A stretch of DNA of 64,000 nt from G965220305 sp965220305 (GTDB taxonomy: Bacteria > Chloroflexota > Dehalococcoidia > Lucifugimonadales > UBA3495). Position 1 is the first letter of the stretch, and each line of letters starts with the position of its first letter. Location of the stretch: NCBI GenBank assembly GCA_965220305.1, contig OZ244817.1, positions 4,216,001 to 4,280,000 of the forward strand. The letters run 5' to 3'. Positions 7,705 through 17,177 of the stretch are shown in pieces. The notes beneath the pieces were generated by a model that searched no databases, was not told where the DNA came from, and saw only the letters and a program-made list of their open reading frames with translations. A program made the translations under genes and the position numbers.

Positions 7705-8232
7705 ATGCATTACAACCTAGCACAACTGCTGAAAGAACCCACCGGCGCCACCCGTGACTACCAGGTGGAGCAGGGCTTCGACGGCCCGGGACGGATGGCT
7801 GATTGGGTTTCGGGCCGATTGCACCTGTTCAAGACCCATCGAGGAGTTATTGCCCAGGCGGAGGTGGAGGTAAGAGTCACGCTGGTTTGCAGCCGGTGTA
7901 CCGGCGAGTTCACCTGCTCCTCCAATTTACAGGTGGAGGAAGAGTGTTTTCCGGTATCGGATTGGCAAACTGGACGGGACTTGGCGGCACCGGAAGACTC
8001 GGAAGGTTTCCCGATAGACGCTGACAACCTTCTGGACTTTGCCGAAATTCTGCGGCAGTACATCATCACGGACCAACCGATGAAACCGCTATGCCAGGCC
8101 CATTGTCTGGGCCTTTGCCAAGTATGTGGCGGGAACCTAAATGAGCGCGAATGCCAATGCCCCGACGAAGAGATAGACCCCAGGTGGGCTGCTTTGGCGG
8201 GTTTGCTCAAGCAAGAAGAAGGAAGTCCATAG
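7705..8232 (+). CDS. yceD: DUF177/YceD family protein
   Basis: A 175-aa protein of the YceD family, nearly always encoded beside rpmF and linked in bacteria and plastids to 23S rRNA and ribosome biogenesis. The family signature is clear: CSRCTGEF (about residues 63-70), DFAEILRQYIITDQP, then C-terminal metal-type cysteines in CQAHCLGLCQVCGGNLN and CQC. Promoter boxes lie just upstream, and rpmF starts 13 bases after the stop. The exact molecular role is not settled. Confidence 0.9.
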   Translation: MHYNLAQLLKEPTGATRDYQVEQGFDGPGRMADWVSGRLHLFKTHRGVIAQAEVEVRVTLVCSRCTGEFTCSSNLQVEEECFPVSDWQTGRDLAAPEDSEGFPIDADNLLDFAEILRQYIITDQPMKPLCQAHCLGLCQVCGGNLNERECQCPDEEIDPRWAALAGLLKQEEGSP

Positions 8233-8245
8233 AGGGGGACCATTC

Positions 8246-8428
8246 ATGGGCGCATTACCCAAAAAGAAACTTACACGGGCACGCCGTGGAAGGCGGCTAA
8301 CCGCTTACAAGCTCAAGCCCGTACATGCTTCCCATTGCCCGCGGTGCCGCACCGCCAAGCTGCCTCACGTGGCTTGCCGCCAGTGCGGTTACTACCGGGG
8401 CCGCCAGGTAATAGGCGTAGAGGGATAA
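8246..8428 (+). CDS. rpmF: 50S ribosomal protein L32
   Basis: A 60-aa, very basic protein that begins GALPKKKLTRARRGRR and carries the L32 zinc ribbon CPRC (31-34) and CRQCG (44-47). All four cysteines are kept, so this is the zinc-binding form. GAGGGGGACC precedes the ATG. It is co-transcribed with yceD and followed by a hairpin that may moderate read-through into fabD. Confidence 0.97.
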   Translation: MGALPKKKLTRARRGRRLTAYKLKPVHASHCPRCRTAKLPHVACRQCGYYRGRQVIGVEG

Positions 8429-8478
8429 CCAAAACACCTTCCGGGACCCCAGTTTGCCCCGGGAAGGGTGTTGGTTTT
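8427..8478 (+). terminator. Terminator or attenuator hairpin between rpmF and fabD
   Basis: AACCAAAACACCTTCCGGG and CCCCGGGAAGGGTGTTGGTT form a long imperfect stem that overlaps the rpmF stop and ends in TTTT. It would separate high ribosomal-protein expression from fabD. Confidence 0.65.
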
Positions 8479-8579
8479 CCGGGAGCTTGCCGTCGGCCTG
8501 GCAAACCAAAGGTCACGATTTCCACTTAGAATCCGTTGGACTGGTAGAACTGGCCGGGCTTTGAAAGCCTGTCCTGTAG

Positions 8580-9539
8580 TTGGAGGTTATCACGTACACT
8601 CAAGATGGTGCCAAATGCTCCTATGTGTTTCCGGGCCAGGGCTCGCAAAGTGTGGGGATGGGGTTGGAGCTGTACAACACCTCCCAAATTGTCCAGGACA
8701 CTTTCAGTGAAGCGGACGCCAGTTTGGGTTTCTCCCTGTCCAATCTGATATTTCAAGGTCCTGTGGCAGAATTGCAGGATACCATCAACTCCCAGCCGGC
8801 CATCATGCTGGTGAGCATCGCCTGTTGGCGGGCCTGGGAAGAATTGCTGGGTTCTAACTCGCCCAAGCCGGCGTCGGTGGCCGGCCACAGTCTGGGGGAG
8901 TACACTTCCCTGGTAGTAGCCGGGGTGCTCAGCTTCAGCCAGGCGATTCAGTTGGTGCGAGAGCGGGGCCGGCTGATGCGCGAGGCTTCCCAGGGGCATC
9001 CCGGAAGCATGGCCGCGATTATGGGCTTGGATGAGTTTGCCCTGGAACACATTTGCGACGAAACCGGCGTTGAACTGGCTAATATCAACTCCGATGATCA
9101 GATAGTAATCAGCGGGGATAAAATTGCCCTCGCCCGGGCCATGGATCTGGCCTCGGCCAGGGGCGCCCGCAAGACCATTCCGCTGCCGGTCAGCGGGGCT
9201 TTTCACTCCTCGTTGATGCTGGAAGCCCAGGAAGGTTTGACCCGGACCATTAACTCCCTGGACTTCAGCGACCCCGAGATTCCCATAATCGCCAATTCCA
9301 CCGGCGAGTCTTTGCGCACCGCCGATGAAATCCGGCAAGAACTGGTGCAGGGGCTTTGCCACTGTGTCCGTTGGAAGCATTCCGTCCGGAACATGGTGGA
9401 CAGCGGGGTATCCAGATTTGTGGAGTTCGGGCCTTCCCGGGTGTTGTCCAGCCTGATAAGGCGTATCGACCAGGGAGTGGAGGCCGTTACCCTGTCTGAC
9501 CCGGCTTCCATGAAAAAGCTGAGTGAGGGAGTGGCCTAG
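8580..9539 (+). CDS. fabD: Malonyl-CoA:ACP transacylase
   Basis: A 319-aa enzyme that loads malonyl groups onto the acyl carrier protein for fatty-acid synthesis in the cytoplasm. It has the FPGQGSQ opening, the nucleophile elbow GHSLGEY (Ser104), the substrate-binding arginine in VRERGRLM, GAFHSSLM (catalytic His209) and a C-terminal FVEFGPSRVLSSL. No ATG suits the homology. A TTG at 8580 is the best in-frame start, but it has no clear ribosome site before it, so the first 10 residues are uncertain. acpP, its substrate, lies two genes downstream. Confidence 0.95.
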   Translation: MEVITYTQDGAKCSYVFPGQGSQSVGMGLELYNTSQIVQDTFSEADASLGFSLSNLIFQGPVAELQDTINSQPAIMLVSIACWRAWEELLGSNSPKPASVAGHSLGEYTSLVVAGVLSFSQAIQLVRERGRLMREASQGHPGSMAAIMGLDEFALEHICDETGVELANINSDDQIVISGDKIALARAMDLASARGARKTIPLPVSGAFHSSLMLEAQEGLTRTINSLDFSDPEIPIIANSTGESLRTADEIRQELVQGLCHCVRWKHSVRNMVDSGVSRFVEFGPSRVLSSLIRRIDQGVEAVTLSDPASMKKLSEGVA

Positions 9540-9563
9540 CCACCCATTGGGGTGGACTGGCTT

Positions 9564-10028
9564 ATGCCTGCGGCAAGAGTAACTGATCAACGCAGAAGGG
9601 CGAGGATGGTGGCCCTGCAGGGCCTTTTCGCCCGGGACGTGCGGGGAGAATCGAAAGACACCTCCCTGGACTGGTTGCTGGAAGACGAACCCATGGTTTC
9701 CAAGGCCAGGGACTTCACCGAAACCCTGCTCGGCGGAGTGGGGCAAAACGATGGGGCCCTGGACCAGCTAATTCAACACTACGCCCCGGCGTGGCCGGTA
9801 AACCAGCTATCCTTAATAGACCGCAACATTTTGCGCATAGCGTTGTACGAGTTGCTTTACCACGTTGGCACGCCCCAGAAGACGGCGGTTAACGAAGCCG
9901 TAGAGTTGGCCAAAGTCTTCGGCAGCGAAAGCTCCGCCAGGTTTGTTAACGGAGTCTTGGGATCGGTAATGGCGGGTCTGAAAGTCGGCGAGCTTGCTCT
10001 TGTGCAGCCCCCACCGGAAGGGAGATGA
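9564..10028 (+). CDS. nusB: Transcription antitermination factor NusB
   Basis: A 154-aa all-helical RNA-binding protein that acts with NusE (S10) on boxA in rRNA operons. It shows the family pattern RRRARMVALQGLFARD, then LIDRNILRIALYELLY and KTAVNEAVELAKVFGSESSARFVNGVLG. The ATG at 9564 follows GGGGTGG and fits the usual start better than a GTG at 9552. It starts 24 bases after fabD. Confidence 0.95.
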   Translation: MPAARVTDQRRRARMVALQGLFARDVRGESKDTSLDWLLEDEPMVSKARDFTETLLGGVGQNDGALDQLIQHYAPAWPVNQLSLIDRNILRIALYELLYHVGTPQKTAVNEAVELAKVFGSESSARFVNGVLGSVMAGLKVGELALVQPPPEGR

Positions 10029-10032
10029 CCTC

Positions 10033-10293
10033 TTGGCAACCGTTTACGATCGCATAAAAACCATAGTTGTCGATAAGCTGGGAGTTGACGACGGCGCCGT
10101 GCAGGAATCTTCGTCCTTCGTCGAAGACCTCAACGCCGACTCGCTGGACCTGGTAGAGTTAATTATGGCCTTGGAGGAGGAATTCTCTACCGATGATAAT
10201 CCGGTTGAGATTTCCGATGACGAGGCGGGTAACCTGCGTACCATCAAAGATGCGGTGGACTACCTGACCAGCCATGGGGTGGCGGACGGATAG
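10033..10293 (+). CDS. acpP: Acyl carrier protein
   Basis: An 86-aa acidic helical protein. Ser37 in the NADSLDLVEL motif is the 4'-phosphopantetheine attachment site. The TTG at 10033 is chosen because GGGAG lies 8 bases before it and the family starts at this point; reading from further upstream would add a nusB-overlapping leader. It starts 4 bases after nusB. Together with fabD it makes this a partial fatty-acid synthesis cluster; fabH, fabG and fabF are not in the window. Confidence 0.95.
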   Translation: MATVYDRIKTIVVDKLGVDDGAVQESSSFVEDLNADSLDLVELIMALEEEFSTDDNPVEISDDEAGNLRTIKDAVDYLTSHGVADG

Positions 10294-10481
10294 CCGCTTC
10301 ACCGTTGGACTGGCGTTCTGTGTAGACCTCTCGCCGCCTATTAACCGGGCCGTGACCAACCTTTTCGATATTCCCGATGCAGTCCTGGTCAGCGGTTCCA
10401 ATCCGCCCGGGTGTCTTGGGAAAGCGGGCCGGTAACGGTTGCGGCGGTAGCATGTTACCCTTCCCGAAATTAGGGGGTAAG

Positions 10482-11099
10482 ATGGATAGCCTGGAAGAGG
10501 TCGCTCAACTGGTCCGGCAGTGTGTAGACTGCCCTCTCCACTATGGTCGTACCAACGCAGTTCCCGGAGAGGGTCCTGCCGATGCTGAACTGCTGTTCAT
10601 TGGTGAGGGCCCGGGCCACTACGAAGACCAACAGGGACGCCCCTTCGTTGGCCCGGCGGGCCGCTTTCTGGAAGAATTGCTGGCTACCATTGGCCTGGAA
10701 CGGAAGGATGTGTTCATCGCCAACATGGTCAAGTGCCGCCCACCCCAGAACCGAGACCCCCAGCCTGCCGAAATCGAAGCGTGCAGCAAGTACCTGGAGC
10801 GCCAGATCGAACTGATCAATCCCAAACTCATCGTTACCCTGGGACGCTTCTCCCTGGCCCGGTTCTTCCCCGGAGAGAGCATCACCCGGGCCCGCGGCAG
10901 GGTGCGGGAAAGGGATGGTCGGCTAATCTACCCGATAATGCACCCGGCGGCGGCACTGCACCGACAGGAGAACCGTTCCACCATTATGGAAGACTTCAAG
11001 GCGATTCCGGGTATACTGGAGCGCGGCAGTCAGGCCGTGGCCGAGGTTGTTGAGCCCGAGGAACAGACCAGGCCCCCAGAACAACTATCTCTCTTTTAG
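10482..11099 (+). CDS. Family 4 uracil-DNA glycosylase (iron-sulfur)
   Basis: A 205-aa repair enzyme that removes uracil from DNA. Four cysteines spaced as in family 4 (Cys14, Cys17, Cys85 and Cys101, within CVDC and KCRPPQNRDPQPAEIEAC) hold a 4Fe-4S cluster. The active-site motif is GEGPGHYEDQQGRPF and the closing motif is MHPAAAL. The ATG at 10482 has AGGGGGTAAG before it. The gene ends in a short acidic tail with QLSLF, which resembles the QxxL[FL] sliding-clamp-binding peptide (inference). It is followed by rnj after 14 bases. Confidence 0.93.
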   Translation: MDSLEEVAQLVRQCVDCPLHYGRTNAVPGEGPADAELLFIGEGPGHYEDQQGRPFVGPAGRFLEELLATIGLERKDVFIANMVKCRPPQNRDPQPAEIEACSKYLERQIELINPKLIVTLGRFSLARFFPGESITRARGRVRERDGRLIYPIMHPAAALHRQENRSTIMEDFKAIPGILERGSQAVAEVVEPEEQTRPPEQLSLF

Positions 11100-11113
11100 G
11101 AACTGGCTATAGA

Positions 11114-12775
11114 TTGAATCCTACACTGCGTGTCATACCCCTGGGCGGCTTGGGGGAAATTGGTAAGAACATGATGGTCCTGGAGTGCGGCGAAGACATC
11201 GTCGTCGTCGACTGCGGGATCCAATTTCCCACCGAGGACATGCCTGGGGTAGACCTGATAATTCCCGACATCTCCTATCTCCTGGAACGCGTCCACCGGG
11301 TGCGGGCCGTGCTGATTACCCACGGGCACGAAGACCATATCGGCGCCCTACCCTTCGTGCTGGCCCAACTGAACGTCCCGGTTTATGCCCCCAAGTTGGC
11401 CCACGGCCTAATTTCGGTGAAACTCCACGAGCACCGGGCCACCAGGAACGCCACCACCGAGGCCATCGAGCCGGAAATCGCCTACCAGTTCGGCGATAAC
11501 TTCAAGGTCACCTGGTTCCGGGTCTGCCACAGCATTCCGGATGCAATGGGCCTGATTATCGATACGCCCCTGGGCGCGGTGGTGCATACCGGCGACTTCA
11601 AGATTGACCATACGCCGGTGGACGGCCACACCATCGACCTGGCAGCCCTCGCCCAGCGGGGTTCCCAGGGTGTGCTGCTGCTGTGCTCCGATTCCACCTA
11701 CGCGGAGTTGCCCGGCTACACCCCGTCGGAGCAAATCATGAGCGACGCCTTGGACCGGGCCATCGGCGCAGCCCCGGGCCGGGTCATGGTGGCTACCTTT
11801 GCTTCGCTGATTTCCCGGGTCCAGCAGGTAATCAACGCGGCGGAACGGCACAAACGCAAGGTGAGCATCGTCGGGCGCAGCATGGTTGACAACGTCCGAA
11901 TGGCAGCGGACATGGGCTATCTGAACATTCCCCAGGACATGCTGCTTCCCCTCCACCAGACCCGTTCCCTACCCCCGGAGGAGGTGGTCCTGCTCACCAC
12001 GGGAAGCCAGGGGGAGCCCACCTCGGCCCTGGTGCGCATCGCCAATCAAAACCACCGGGACGTTGGCGTTATGGAGGGAGACACCGTCATAATATCGGCT
12101 ACGCCCATTCCGGGCAACGAGTTGCACGTCTCCCACACTATCGACAACCTGCTGCGCCAGGGAGCAAAGGTGCTCTACGACCGAATTGCCCTAGTGCACG
12201 TTCACGGACACGCCAGCCAGGAAGAACTGAAGATGATGCTCAGCATCACGCGTCCCCGCTACTTCGTTCCCGTTCATGGCGAGCACCGTCACCTGGTGGC
12301 CCACGCCGGCATAGCCTGGGACCTGGGAGTGGCCCAGGAGGGCATCTTCGTGCTGGAGGATGGGGACGTTTTGGAGCTTTCCGAGGAGGGAGGCCGGGTG
12401 GTGGAACAGGTTTCCGCCGTCCCCATTTACATCGACGGCCTCAGCACCCACGATCCCGGCAGCCAGGTCTTGCGGGACCGCCGGTCCCTGTCTCGCGATG
12501 GGGTGGTGGTGGTAATTCTCTCGACGGAGTTGGAGACCGGTCGGCTGATCGGCGCTCCCCAGGTGATTGCCAGCGGCTTCATGGACGCCACCGAGACCGT
12601 GCAGGTCTTTCGGGGTCTGGCCGACGAATTGGAGCAGGTCCTGGTTACCAGCGGCCTGTACTTCCTCGACCAGGACGAGATGAAATCCAAAGTTCGGGAA
12701 ATTGCCCGTCAGTTCCTGTTTAACAATACCCACCGCCGCCCTATGATTATTCCAGTAGTATTGGACATCCAGTAG
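11114..12775 (+). CDS. rnj: Ribonuclease J
   Basis: A 553-aa metallo-beta-lactamase/beta-CASP ribonuclease with 5'-3' exonuclease and endonuclease activity in mRNA turnover and rRNA maturation. The N-terminus reads LRVIPLGGLGEIGKNM, the zinc site is ITHGHEDHIGALP (70-75), GDFKID follows, and the beta-CASP part has SGNE-type GNELHV and VHVHGHAS. The C-terminal domain is present. It starts with TTG at 11114; no ATG nearby fits. It is likely in an operon with the glycosylase upstream. Confidence 0.95.
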   Translation: MNPTLRVIPLGGLGEIGKNMMVLECGEDIVVVDCGIQFPTEDMPGVDLIIPDISYLLERVHRVRAVLITHGHEDHIGALPFVLAQLNVPVYAPKLAHGLISVKLHEHRATRNATTEAIEPEIAYQFGDNFKVTWFRVCHSIPDAMGLIIDTPLGAVVHTGDFKIDHTPVDGHTIDLAALAQRGSQGVLLLCSDSTYAELPGYTPSEQIMSDALDRAIGAAPGRVMVATFASLISRVQQVINAAERHKRKVSIVGRSMVDNVRMAADMGYLNIPQDMLLPLHQTRSLPPEEVVLLTTGSQGEPTSALVRIANQNHRDVGVMEGDTVIISATPIPGNELHVSHTIDNLLRQGAKVLYDRIALVHVHGHASQEELKMMLSITRPRYFVPVHGEHRHLVAHAGIAWDLGVAQEGIFVLEDGDVLELSEEGGRVVEQVSAVPIYIDGLSTHDPGSQVLRDRRSLSRDGVVVVILSTELETGRLIGAPQVIASGFMDATETVQVFRGLADELEQVLVTSGLYFLDQDEMKSKVREIARQFLFNNTHRRPMIIPVVLDIQ

Positions 12776-12845
12776 CGCCCGCCGCGCGTGGGGCCCGCCT
12801 ATCCTGCGCTACGGGAGGGGCAGGTCGGGACTTCTTGGAAGAGTC

Positions 12846-15152
12846 ATGGAGGCGCCTATGCCGCGTTCATCCCGCCAAATACGGCGTTCTGCGTCGCCCG
12901 GGGCTGAGGGTAAGAAGGGAGGCCCATTGGGGGTTAGTCCAGGCACAATTCTAAACGCTGGTCTATTACTGTTGGGCGGTCTGGCCGTCGTATCCGGCGC
13001 GGTGGCCGGTTTCTGGTTCCACGATGCAGCGTTGGGTTGGGCCGAGGCTACCCTGTACCTGGGCTGGCCCCCGCTGGCCGTCTTTGCCTTGGCGGTCCTG
13101 GCTACCCTTCGTTGGCGTCCCAAGCTGCTGCTGCGCCGTTGGCGGTGGTGGGTAGCAGGGGCGTCGGCCCTGGCGGTCCTGCTGGGGGGAATGTCCTTCT
13201 TCTACCTGGGTGACGGCTACCTGTTCGACACCAGCCTATCGGGACGCTGGGGAGTCCAGGTGGTGGGCCCGCTGCTGCCCTTCGGCGCGCTGAAACTGGC
13301 GGCCCTGGCCCTGCTTACCCCGCTGCTCCTCTACCCGCGGCCAATCGGCCCCCTGATGCTGACCGGCGCTGCGGCGGTGGGGCGTTGGCTCAGTCGCGGA
13401 ACTGCATACTTCTTCATGGCCCTGGCCTTTCCGGTCTACTGGATACCTGCTTGCCTGGCGTCGTTGCTGGCCGTACTGCGCCGGTACCGGCAGCGGCATT
13501 CCGCCGGGGACGAGGCCGCAGATTCCCCGCCGCAGTACGACGACTCTGGCGATGTGCCTTGGGGCAACTTGGTTGCGGCGGATGCCCCCTCCGAAGACTG
13601 GAACACCCCCGCCAATGAAGGCGATGAGGACGACGAATCGCCGATGGCGCCCGTAATTCAGAGGCCCGCCGTCCCCAGTCAAGACTTTGAGGTGGACGAG
13701 CGCCGACCCTTGACCCCGGTGAGGAAGTCAGGATGGCAACTGCCCACCATGGACCTGCTGGCCCCACCGGAACCCAAGGAGACCTCCGAAACTCCCCTGC
13801 GGGAGATGGCCCAAAGCATAGAAGGGGCCTTGGCGGAGCACGGGGTAGCGGTGGAGGTCAAAGACATCAAGGCGGGGCCCAGAATCGTGCGGTTCGGGCT
13901 GGTGCCGGGGTGGGTGCCCAGAAGGGGAAACGAGTCAGATTCGAGCAAGAAGTCCGGCGGCGGGCAGCCGGGCCTGGAACGGAGCCGGGTCAAGGTGCAG
14001 AGCATCCTGTCCCGGGAGAAAGACCTGGCCCTGGCCCTTTCGACCCCCTACCTACGAATTGAAGCGCCGGTCCCGGGAGAGGCCCTGGTGGGGCTGGAGG
14101 TGCCTACTCCCACACCCACCAAGGTGTCGCTCCGAGGGGTGATGGACAACCCGGTCTTCCAGAAGGTAGCGGCCAAGGAGGGTCTTCCGGTGGCCCTGGG
14201 CGAGGACACCGGCGGCAACCCCGTGGTTACCGACCTGGCATCGCTGCCCCACCTGCTAATTGCCGGGGCCACCGGCAGCGGCAAGAGCGTGTGTATCAAC
14301 TCGCTGGTTGCCTCGCTGCTGTTCAGCAAGCCGCCGGACCAGATGCGCCTGCTGATGGTTGACCCCAAGCGGGTGGAGTTGACTCCCTTTAACGGTATTC
14401 CCCACCTGATTGCCCCGGTAATTGTGGACGCGGAACAGGTCAACGACGCCCTGCGGGGACTGATGCGGGAGATGTTCCGCCGCTACCGCCAGATGGAGGA
14501 GATTGGCACGCGGAACATCGCGGGTTTCAACGCCAAGGTGGCTGAGAACGAGAAGATGGCCTACCTGGTGCTGATTGTCGACGAGTTGGCCGACCTGATG
14601 ATGGTGGCCGGATTCGAGGTGGAGCAAAACCTAGTCCGGCTGGCCCAGTTGGGCCGCGCTACCGGGATTCACCTGGTATTGGCCACGCAGCGCCCATCGG
14701 TGAATGTAGTCACCGGCCTGCTCAAGGCCAACATTGCGGCGCGGGTGGCCTTTGCCGTGGCCTCTCAAGTGGACTCGCGGGTGATCCTGGATGCCGTGGG
14801 CGCGGAAAAGCTGCTGGGCCGGGGAGATATGCTTCTGCTCAACAGCGACTCGCCCAAGCCCCGCCGGGTCCAGGGAAACCTGGTCACCGACGAGGAAATA
14901 GACCGGCTGGTTGAGTTCTGGCTGGACCAGAAGGGACCCCCGCTGCCGGTTATCTCCATTGATGATGTGGATGAATTGGGCGAGGAAGAAGACGCTCCCG
15001 AAGATGACTTGGTGGACAAGGCCCGGGAGTTAGCCCTGCGCAACCCCCATCTGTCTTCTTCCCTGTTGGAGCGTCGGCTGAAGGTGGGTGGACACCGGGC
15101 GGCGCAGATTATCGACGTCCTGGTGGACGAGGGCCTGGTAATCGCTCGATAG
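12846..15152 (+). CDS. ftsK: DNA translocase FtsK/SpoIIIE
   Basis: A 768-aa septal DNA pump. The N-terminus holds about four hydrophobic helices (roughly residues 35-60, 75-90, 100-120 and 135-165, plus one near 185-205). A variable acidic linker (about 220-310) follows, then the motor with Walker A GATGSGKS at 474-481, Walker B LVLIVDELADLMM and ATQRPSVNVVTG. The last 60 residues form the winged-helix gamma domain (SSSLLERRLKVGGHRAAQII) that reads KOPS/SRS orientation sites. GGAG lies near the ATG. The linker is short compared with enterobacterial FtsK, as in SpoIIIE. Confidence 0.95.
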   Translation: MEAPMPRSSRQIRRSASPGAEGKKGGPLGVSPGTILNAGLLLLGGLAVVSGAVAGFWFHDAALGWAEATLYLGWPPLAVFALAVLATLRWRPKLLLRRWRWWVAGASALAVLLGGMSFFYLGDGYLFDTSLSGRWGVQVVGPLLPFGALKLAALALLTPLLLYPRPIGPLMLTGAAAVGRWLSRGTAYFFMALAFPVYWIPACLASLLAVLRRYRQRHSAGDEAADSPPQYDDSGDVPWGNLVAADAPSEDWNTPANEGDEDDESPMAPVIQRPAVPSQDFEVDERRPLTPVRKSGWQLPTMDLLAPPEPKETSETPLREMAQSIEGALAEHGVAVEVKDIKAGPRIVRFGLVPGWVPRRGNESDSSKKSGGGQPGLERSRVKVQSILSREKDLALALSTPYLRIEAPVPGEALVGLEVPTPTPTKVSLRGVMDNPVFQKVAAKEGLPVALGEDTGGNPVVTDLASLPHLLIAGATGSGKSVCINSLVASLLFSKPPDQMRLLMVDPKRVELTPFNGIPHLIAPVIVDAEQVNDALRGLMREMFRRYRQMEEIGTRNIAGFNAKVAENEKMAYLVLIVDELADLMMVAGFEVEQNLVRLAQLGRATGIHLVLATQRPSVNVVTGLLKANIAARVAFAVASQVDSRVILDAVGAEKLLGRGDMLLLNSDSPKPRRVQGNLVTDEEIDRLVEFWLDQKGPPLPVISIDDVDELGEEEDAPEDDLVDKARELALRNPHLSSSLLERRLKVGGHRAAQIIDVLVDEGLVIAR

Positions 15153-15208
15153 CTGGGGACTCACCACAATTGAGCAAGCCCGCCCGCGCCCACCTCTCGT
15201 TTGCCGCT

Positions 15209-15239
15209 CCCGCCAGGCTATGGCCCCGCGCCTGGCGGG
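15209..15239 (+). terminator. GC hairpin after ftsK
   Basis: CCCGCCAGGC (15209-15218) and GCCTGGCGGG (15230-15239) form a perfect 10-bp stem with an 11-base loop. There is no T-run, so termination would be Rho-assisted if this acts at all. Confidence 0.45.
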
Positions 15240-15413
15240 CCCAAGAAGGGGGTTCCGCTCATGGCGAGCCTGTCGCGACATGCCCCTACCACCAGCTCAG
15301 GGCCACCGGGAACATCCTCTAACGGCCCGACCTGACTCCCGCTCCTTTGTGGTATCATAGCCGCATCGTGGCTCCATCTCCCCAATCCATCCCAGTCCGC
15401 TTCGGGGCGTTCC

Positions 15414-16061
15414 TTGCTTATTGACCTGCACACCCACACCTACCCCAAGTCCGACGACAGCTTCATGGGTGTGGACGACTTGATAGACACCACCAAGCGC
15501 TTGGGCCTGGATGGGGTGTGCCTGACCGAGCACGACGTTTTCTGGTCTAAGGACGAAGTACGCGCCCTTGGCAAGAAGCATGATTTCCTGGTGCTGCCGG
15601 GCTGCGAAATCAACACCGATGCCGGGCACATTCTCGTCTTCGGCCTGGGGCAGTACGTGTTCGGCTTGCACAAGCCCGATTTCGTGCGCCAGATGGTGGA
15701 CCGCCAGGGAGGCGTCATTGTAAGCGCCCACCCGTACCGCCGCCGCTTCCTGGAGGAACCGGCCCGCCAGCCCGAAGCCCGGGCCGATATGCTGGCCCGC
15801 GCCGTCGCCGACGGCTTCTTTCGCTCCTGCGACGCCCTGGAGGGTATCAACGGTCGTGGCACGGGGCCGGAGAACCTGTTCTCTCAAGACCTGGTCAGCA
15901 CCCTCTGTTTGAACTCCACCGGCGGGAGCGACGCCCACCGGCTGGAGCAACTGGGCACCGCCGCCACCCGTTTCGAGAAGCGGATTTCCGGCCTGGACGA
16001 CCTGATAGGAGAGATGCGCGCCGGACGCTTCAGCGCCGTGAACCTGCGCAACGGCAGCTAG
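15414..16061 (+). CDS. PHP-domain phosphoesterase
   Basis: A 215-aa protein with the four PHP motifs: DLHTHTYPKSDDS, LTEHDVFW, LPGCEINT and SAHPYRR, ending with GGSDAH. The set of His and Asp residues would hold a trinuclear metal centre that hydrolyses phosphate esters; the substrate is unknown. Stand-alone PHP proteins of this size include nucleotide 3',5'-phosphatases. It begins with TTG at 15414, directly at the first motif. A possible -10 (TATCAT, about 15352-15357) lies upstream, so it may be its own transcript. Confidence 0.88.
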   Translation: MLIDLHTHTYPKSDDSFMGVDDLIDTTKRLGLDGVCLTEHDVFWSKDEVRALGKKHDFLVLPGCEINTDAGHILVFGLGQYVFGLHKPDFVRQMVDRQGGVIVSAHPYRRRFLEEPARQPEARADMLARAVADGFFRSCDALEGINGRGTGPENLFSQDLVSTLCLNSTGGSDAHRLEQLGTAATRFEKRISGLDDLIGEMRAGRFSAVNLRNGS

Positions 16062-16143
16062 GCGGATACGCCCGGTCGCTGGGCGATGTATTCTTGGAGA
16101 TTCCCACCACCGGGATTGCCGGGAAAGTATAGGAGGGGCGTAC

Positions 16144-17124
16144 ATGGCCGAGATCTTGCGGGTGGAAAACCTGCAGGTCCGTTTTGAAACCGGTGCCGGA
16201 CAGGTGAAGGCGCTCAACAATGTCAGCTTCTCCCAGGACGAGGAGCAGGTCTATTGCCTGGTGGGGGAGAGCGGTTCCGGCAAGAGCACCTTGGCCCTGG
16301 CGATTATGGGCCTGCTGCCCGCCAATGCCACCGTGCCCCAAGGCCGGATAATCTTCAACGGCGTGGACCTGCTGCGGGCCAACATGGACCACCTGCGCAA
16401 CATTCGGGGCAAGGAGGCATCGCTGGTCTTCCAGGACGCCCAGGCTGCCCTCAACCCGGTACAACAGGTGGGAACCCAACTGGAAGAGGTAATCCTGGCC
16501 CACGAAAACGTAAACGCCCGCCAGGCCAACCGGATGGCGATGGACGCCCTGCGGGAGTTGGGCCTGCCCGACCCCCGGCGCATCATGGGCCAGTACCCTT
16601 TCAGCCTCAGCGGAGGGATGTGCCAACGGGTGATGCTGGCCATTGCCCTGGTGCTCCGGCCCAAGCTGCTCATCGCCGACGAGGCCACCTCCGGCCTGGA
16701 CGTAACCCTGCAAGCGGAGATTCTGGAACGGCTGAAGCAGCTATGCCGCGAGCTTCACTCGGCAATCCTGCTGATTACCCACGACATGGGAGTGGTGGCC
16801 CACATGGCCAACAGGGTGGGGGTGATGTACGCCGGCGCACTGGTGGAAACGGCGGAAGTTATTCCCCTGTTCCAGGAGCCTCGTCACCCCTACACCTGGG
16901 CGCTGCTCCAATCGCTGCCCCGGCTGGACGATACCCGGCGGAGGCTGCAACCTCTGCGGGGAGCGCCGCCCGACCTGGTGAATCTGCCCGAGCAGTGCCC
17001 CTTCCTGCCCCGGTGCCCCAAGGCTCTGGCCCAGTGTCGCATCGACCGTCGCCCCGAACTGCAGGAAGTGGGCACCGGGCACCGGGTGGCGTGCTATAAC
17101 CCGGTCCTAGCGGTGGACAACTAG
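16144..17124 (+). CDS. Oligopeptide/dipeptide-type ABC transporter ATPase (DppD-like), orphan
   Basis: A 326-aa ATPase with Walker A GESGSGKST (41-49), Q-loop VFQDAQAALNP, signature LSGGM, Walker B IADEATSGLD and ITHDMG switch histidine. The oligopeptide-transporter C-terminal extension (HPYTWALLQSLPRLD, then CPFLPRCPKALAQC) is complete. Its four cysteines resemble the Fe-S or metal site seen in DppD/OppD proteins. Permeases and binding proteins are not adjacent, so it may serve the large ABC region at 35-47 kb or another system. Its start follows AGGAGGGGCGTAC. Confidence 0.92.
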   Translation: MAEILRVENLQVRFETGAGQVKALNNVSFSQDEEQVYCLVGESGSGKSTLALAIMGLLPANATVPQGRIIFNGVDLLRANMDHLRNIRGKEASLVFQDAQAALNPVQQVGTQLEEVILAHENVNARQANRMAMDALRELGLPDPRRIMGQYPFSLSGGMCQRVMLAIALVLRPKLLIADEATSGLDVTLQAEILERLKQLCRELHSAILLITHDMGVVAHMANRVGVMYAGALVETAEVIPLFQEPRHPYTWALLQSLPRLDDTRRRLQPLRGAPPDLVNLPEQCPFLPRCPKALAQCRIDRRPELQEVGTGHRVACYNPVLAVDN

Positions 17125-17177
17125 GGGCGTCGGGCTGGCAACCCGCGCCGCCGCTGTTGGTTTTTTCTCGGGTTGGC

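Noticed and set aside
8526..9746. 406-codon minus-strand frame opposite fabD
   Set aside because: It is fully antisense to fabD, whose active-site motifs are unmistakable.
15300..16220. 307-codon minus-strand frame opposite the PHP gene
   Set aside because: It is antisense to all PHP metal motifs and has no recognised domain.
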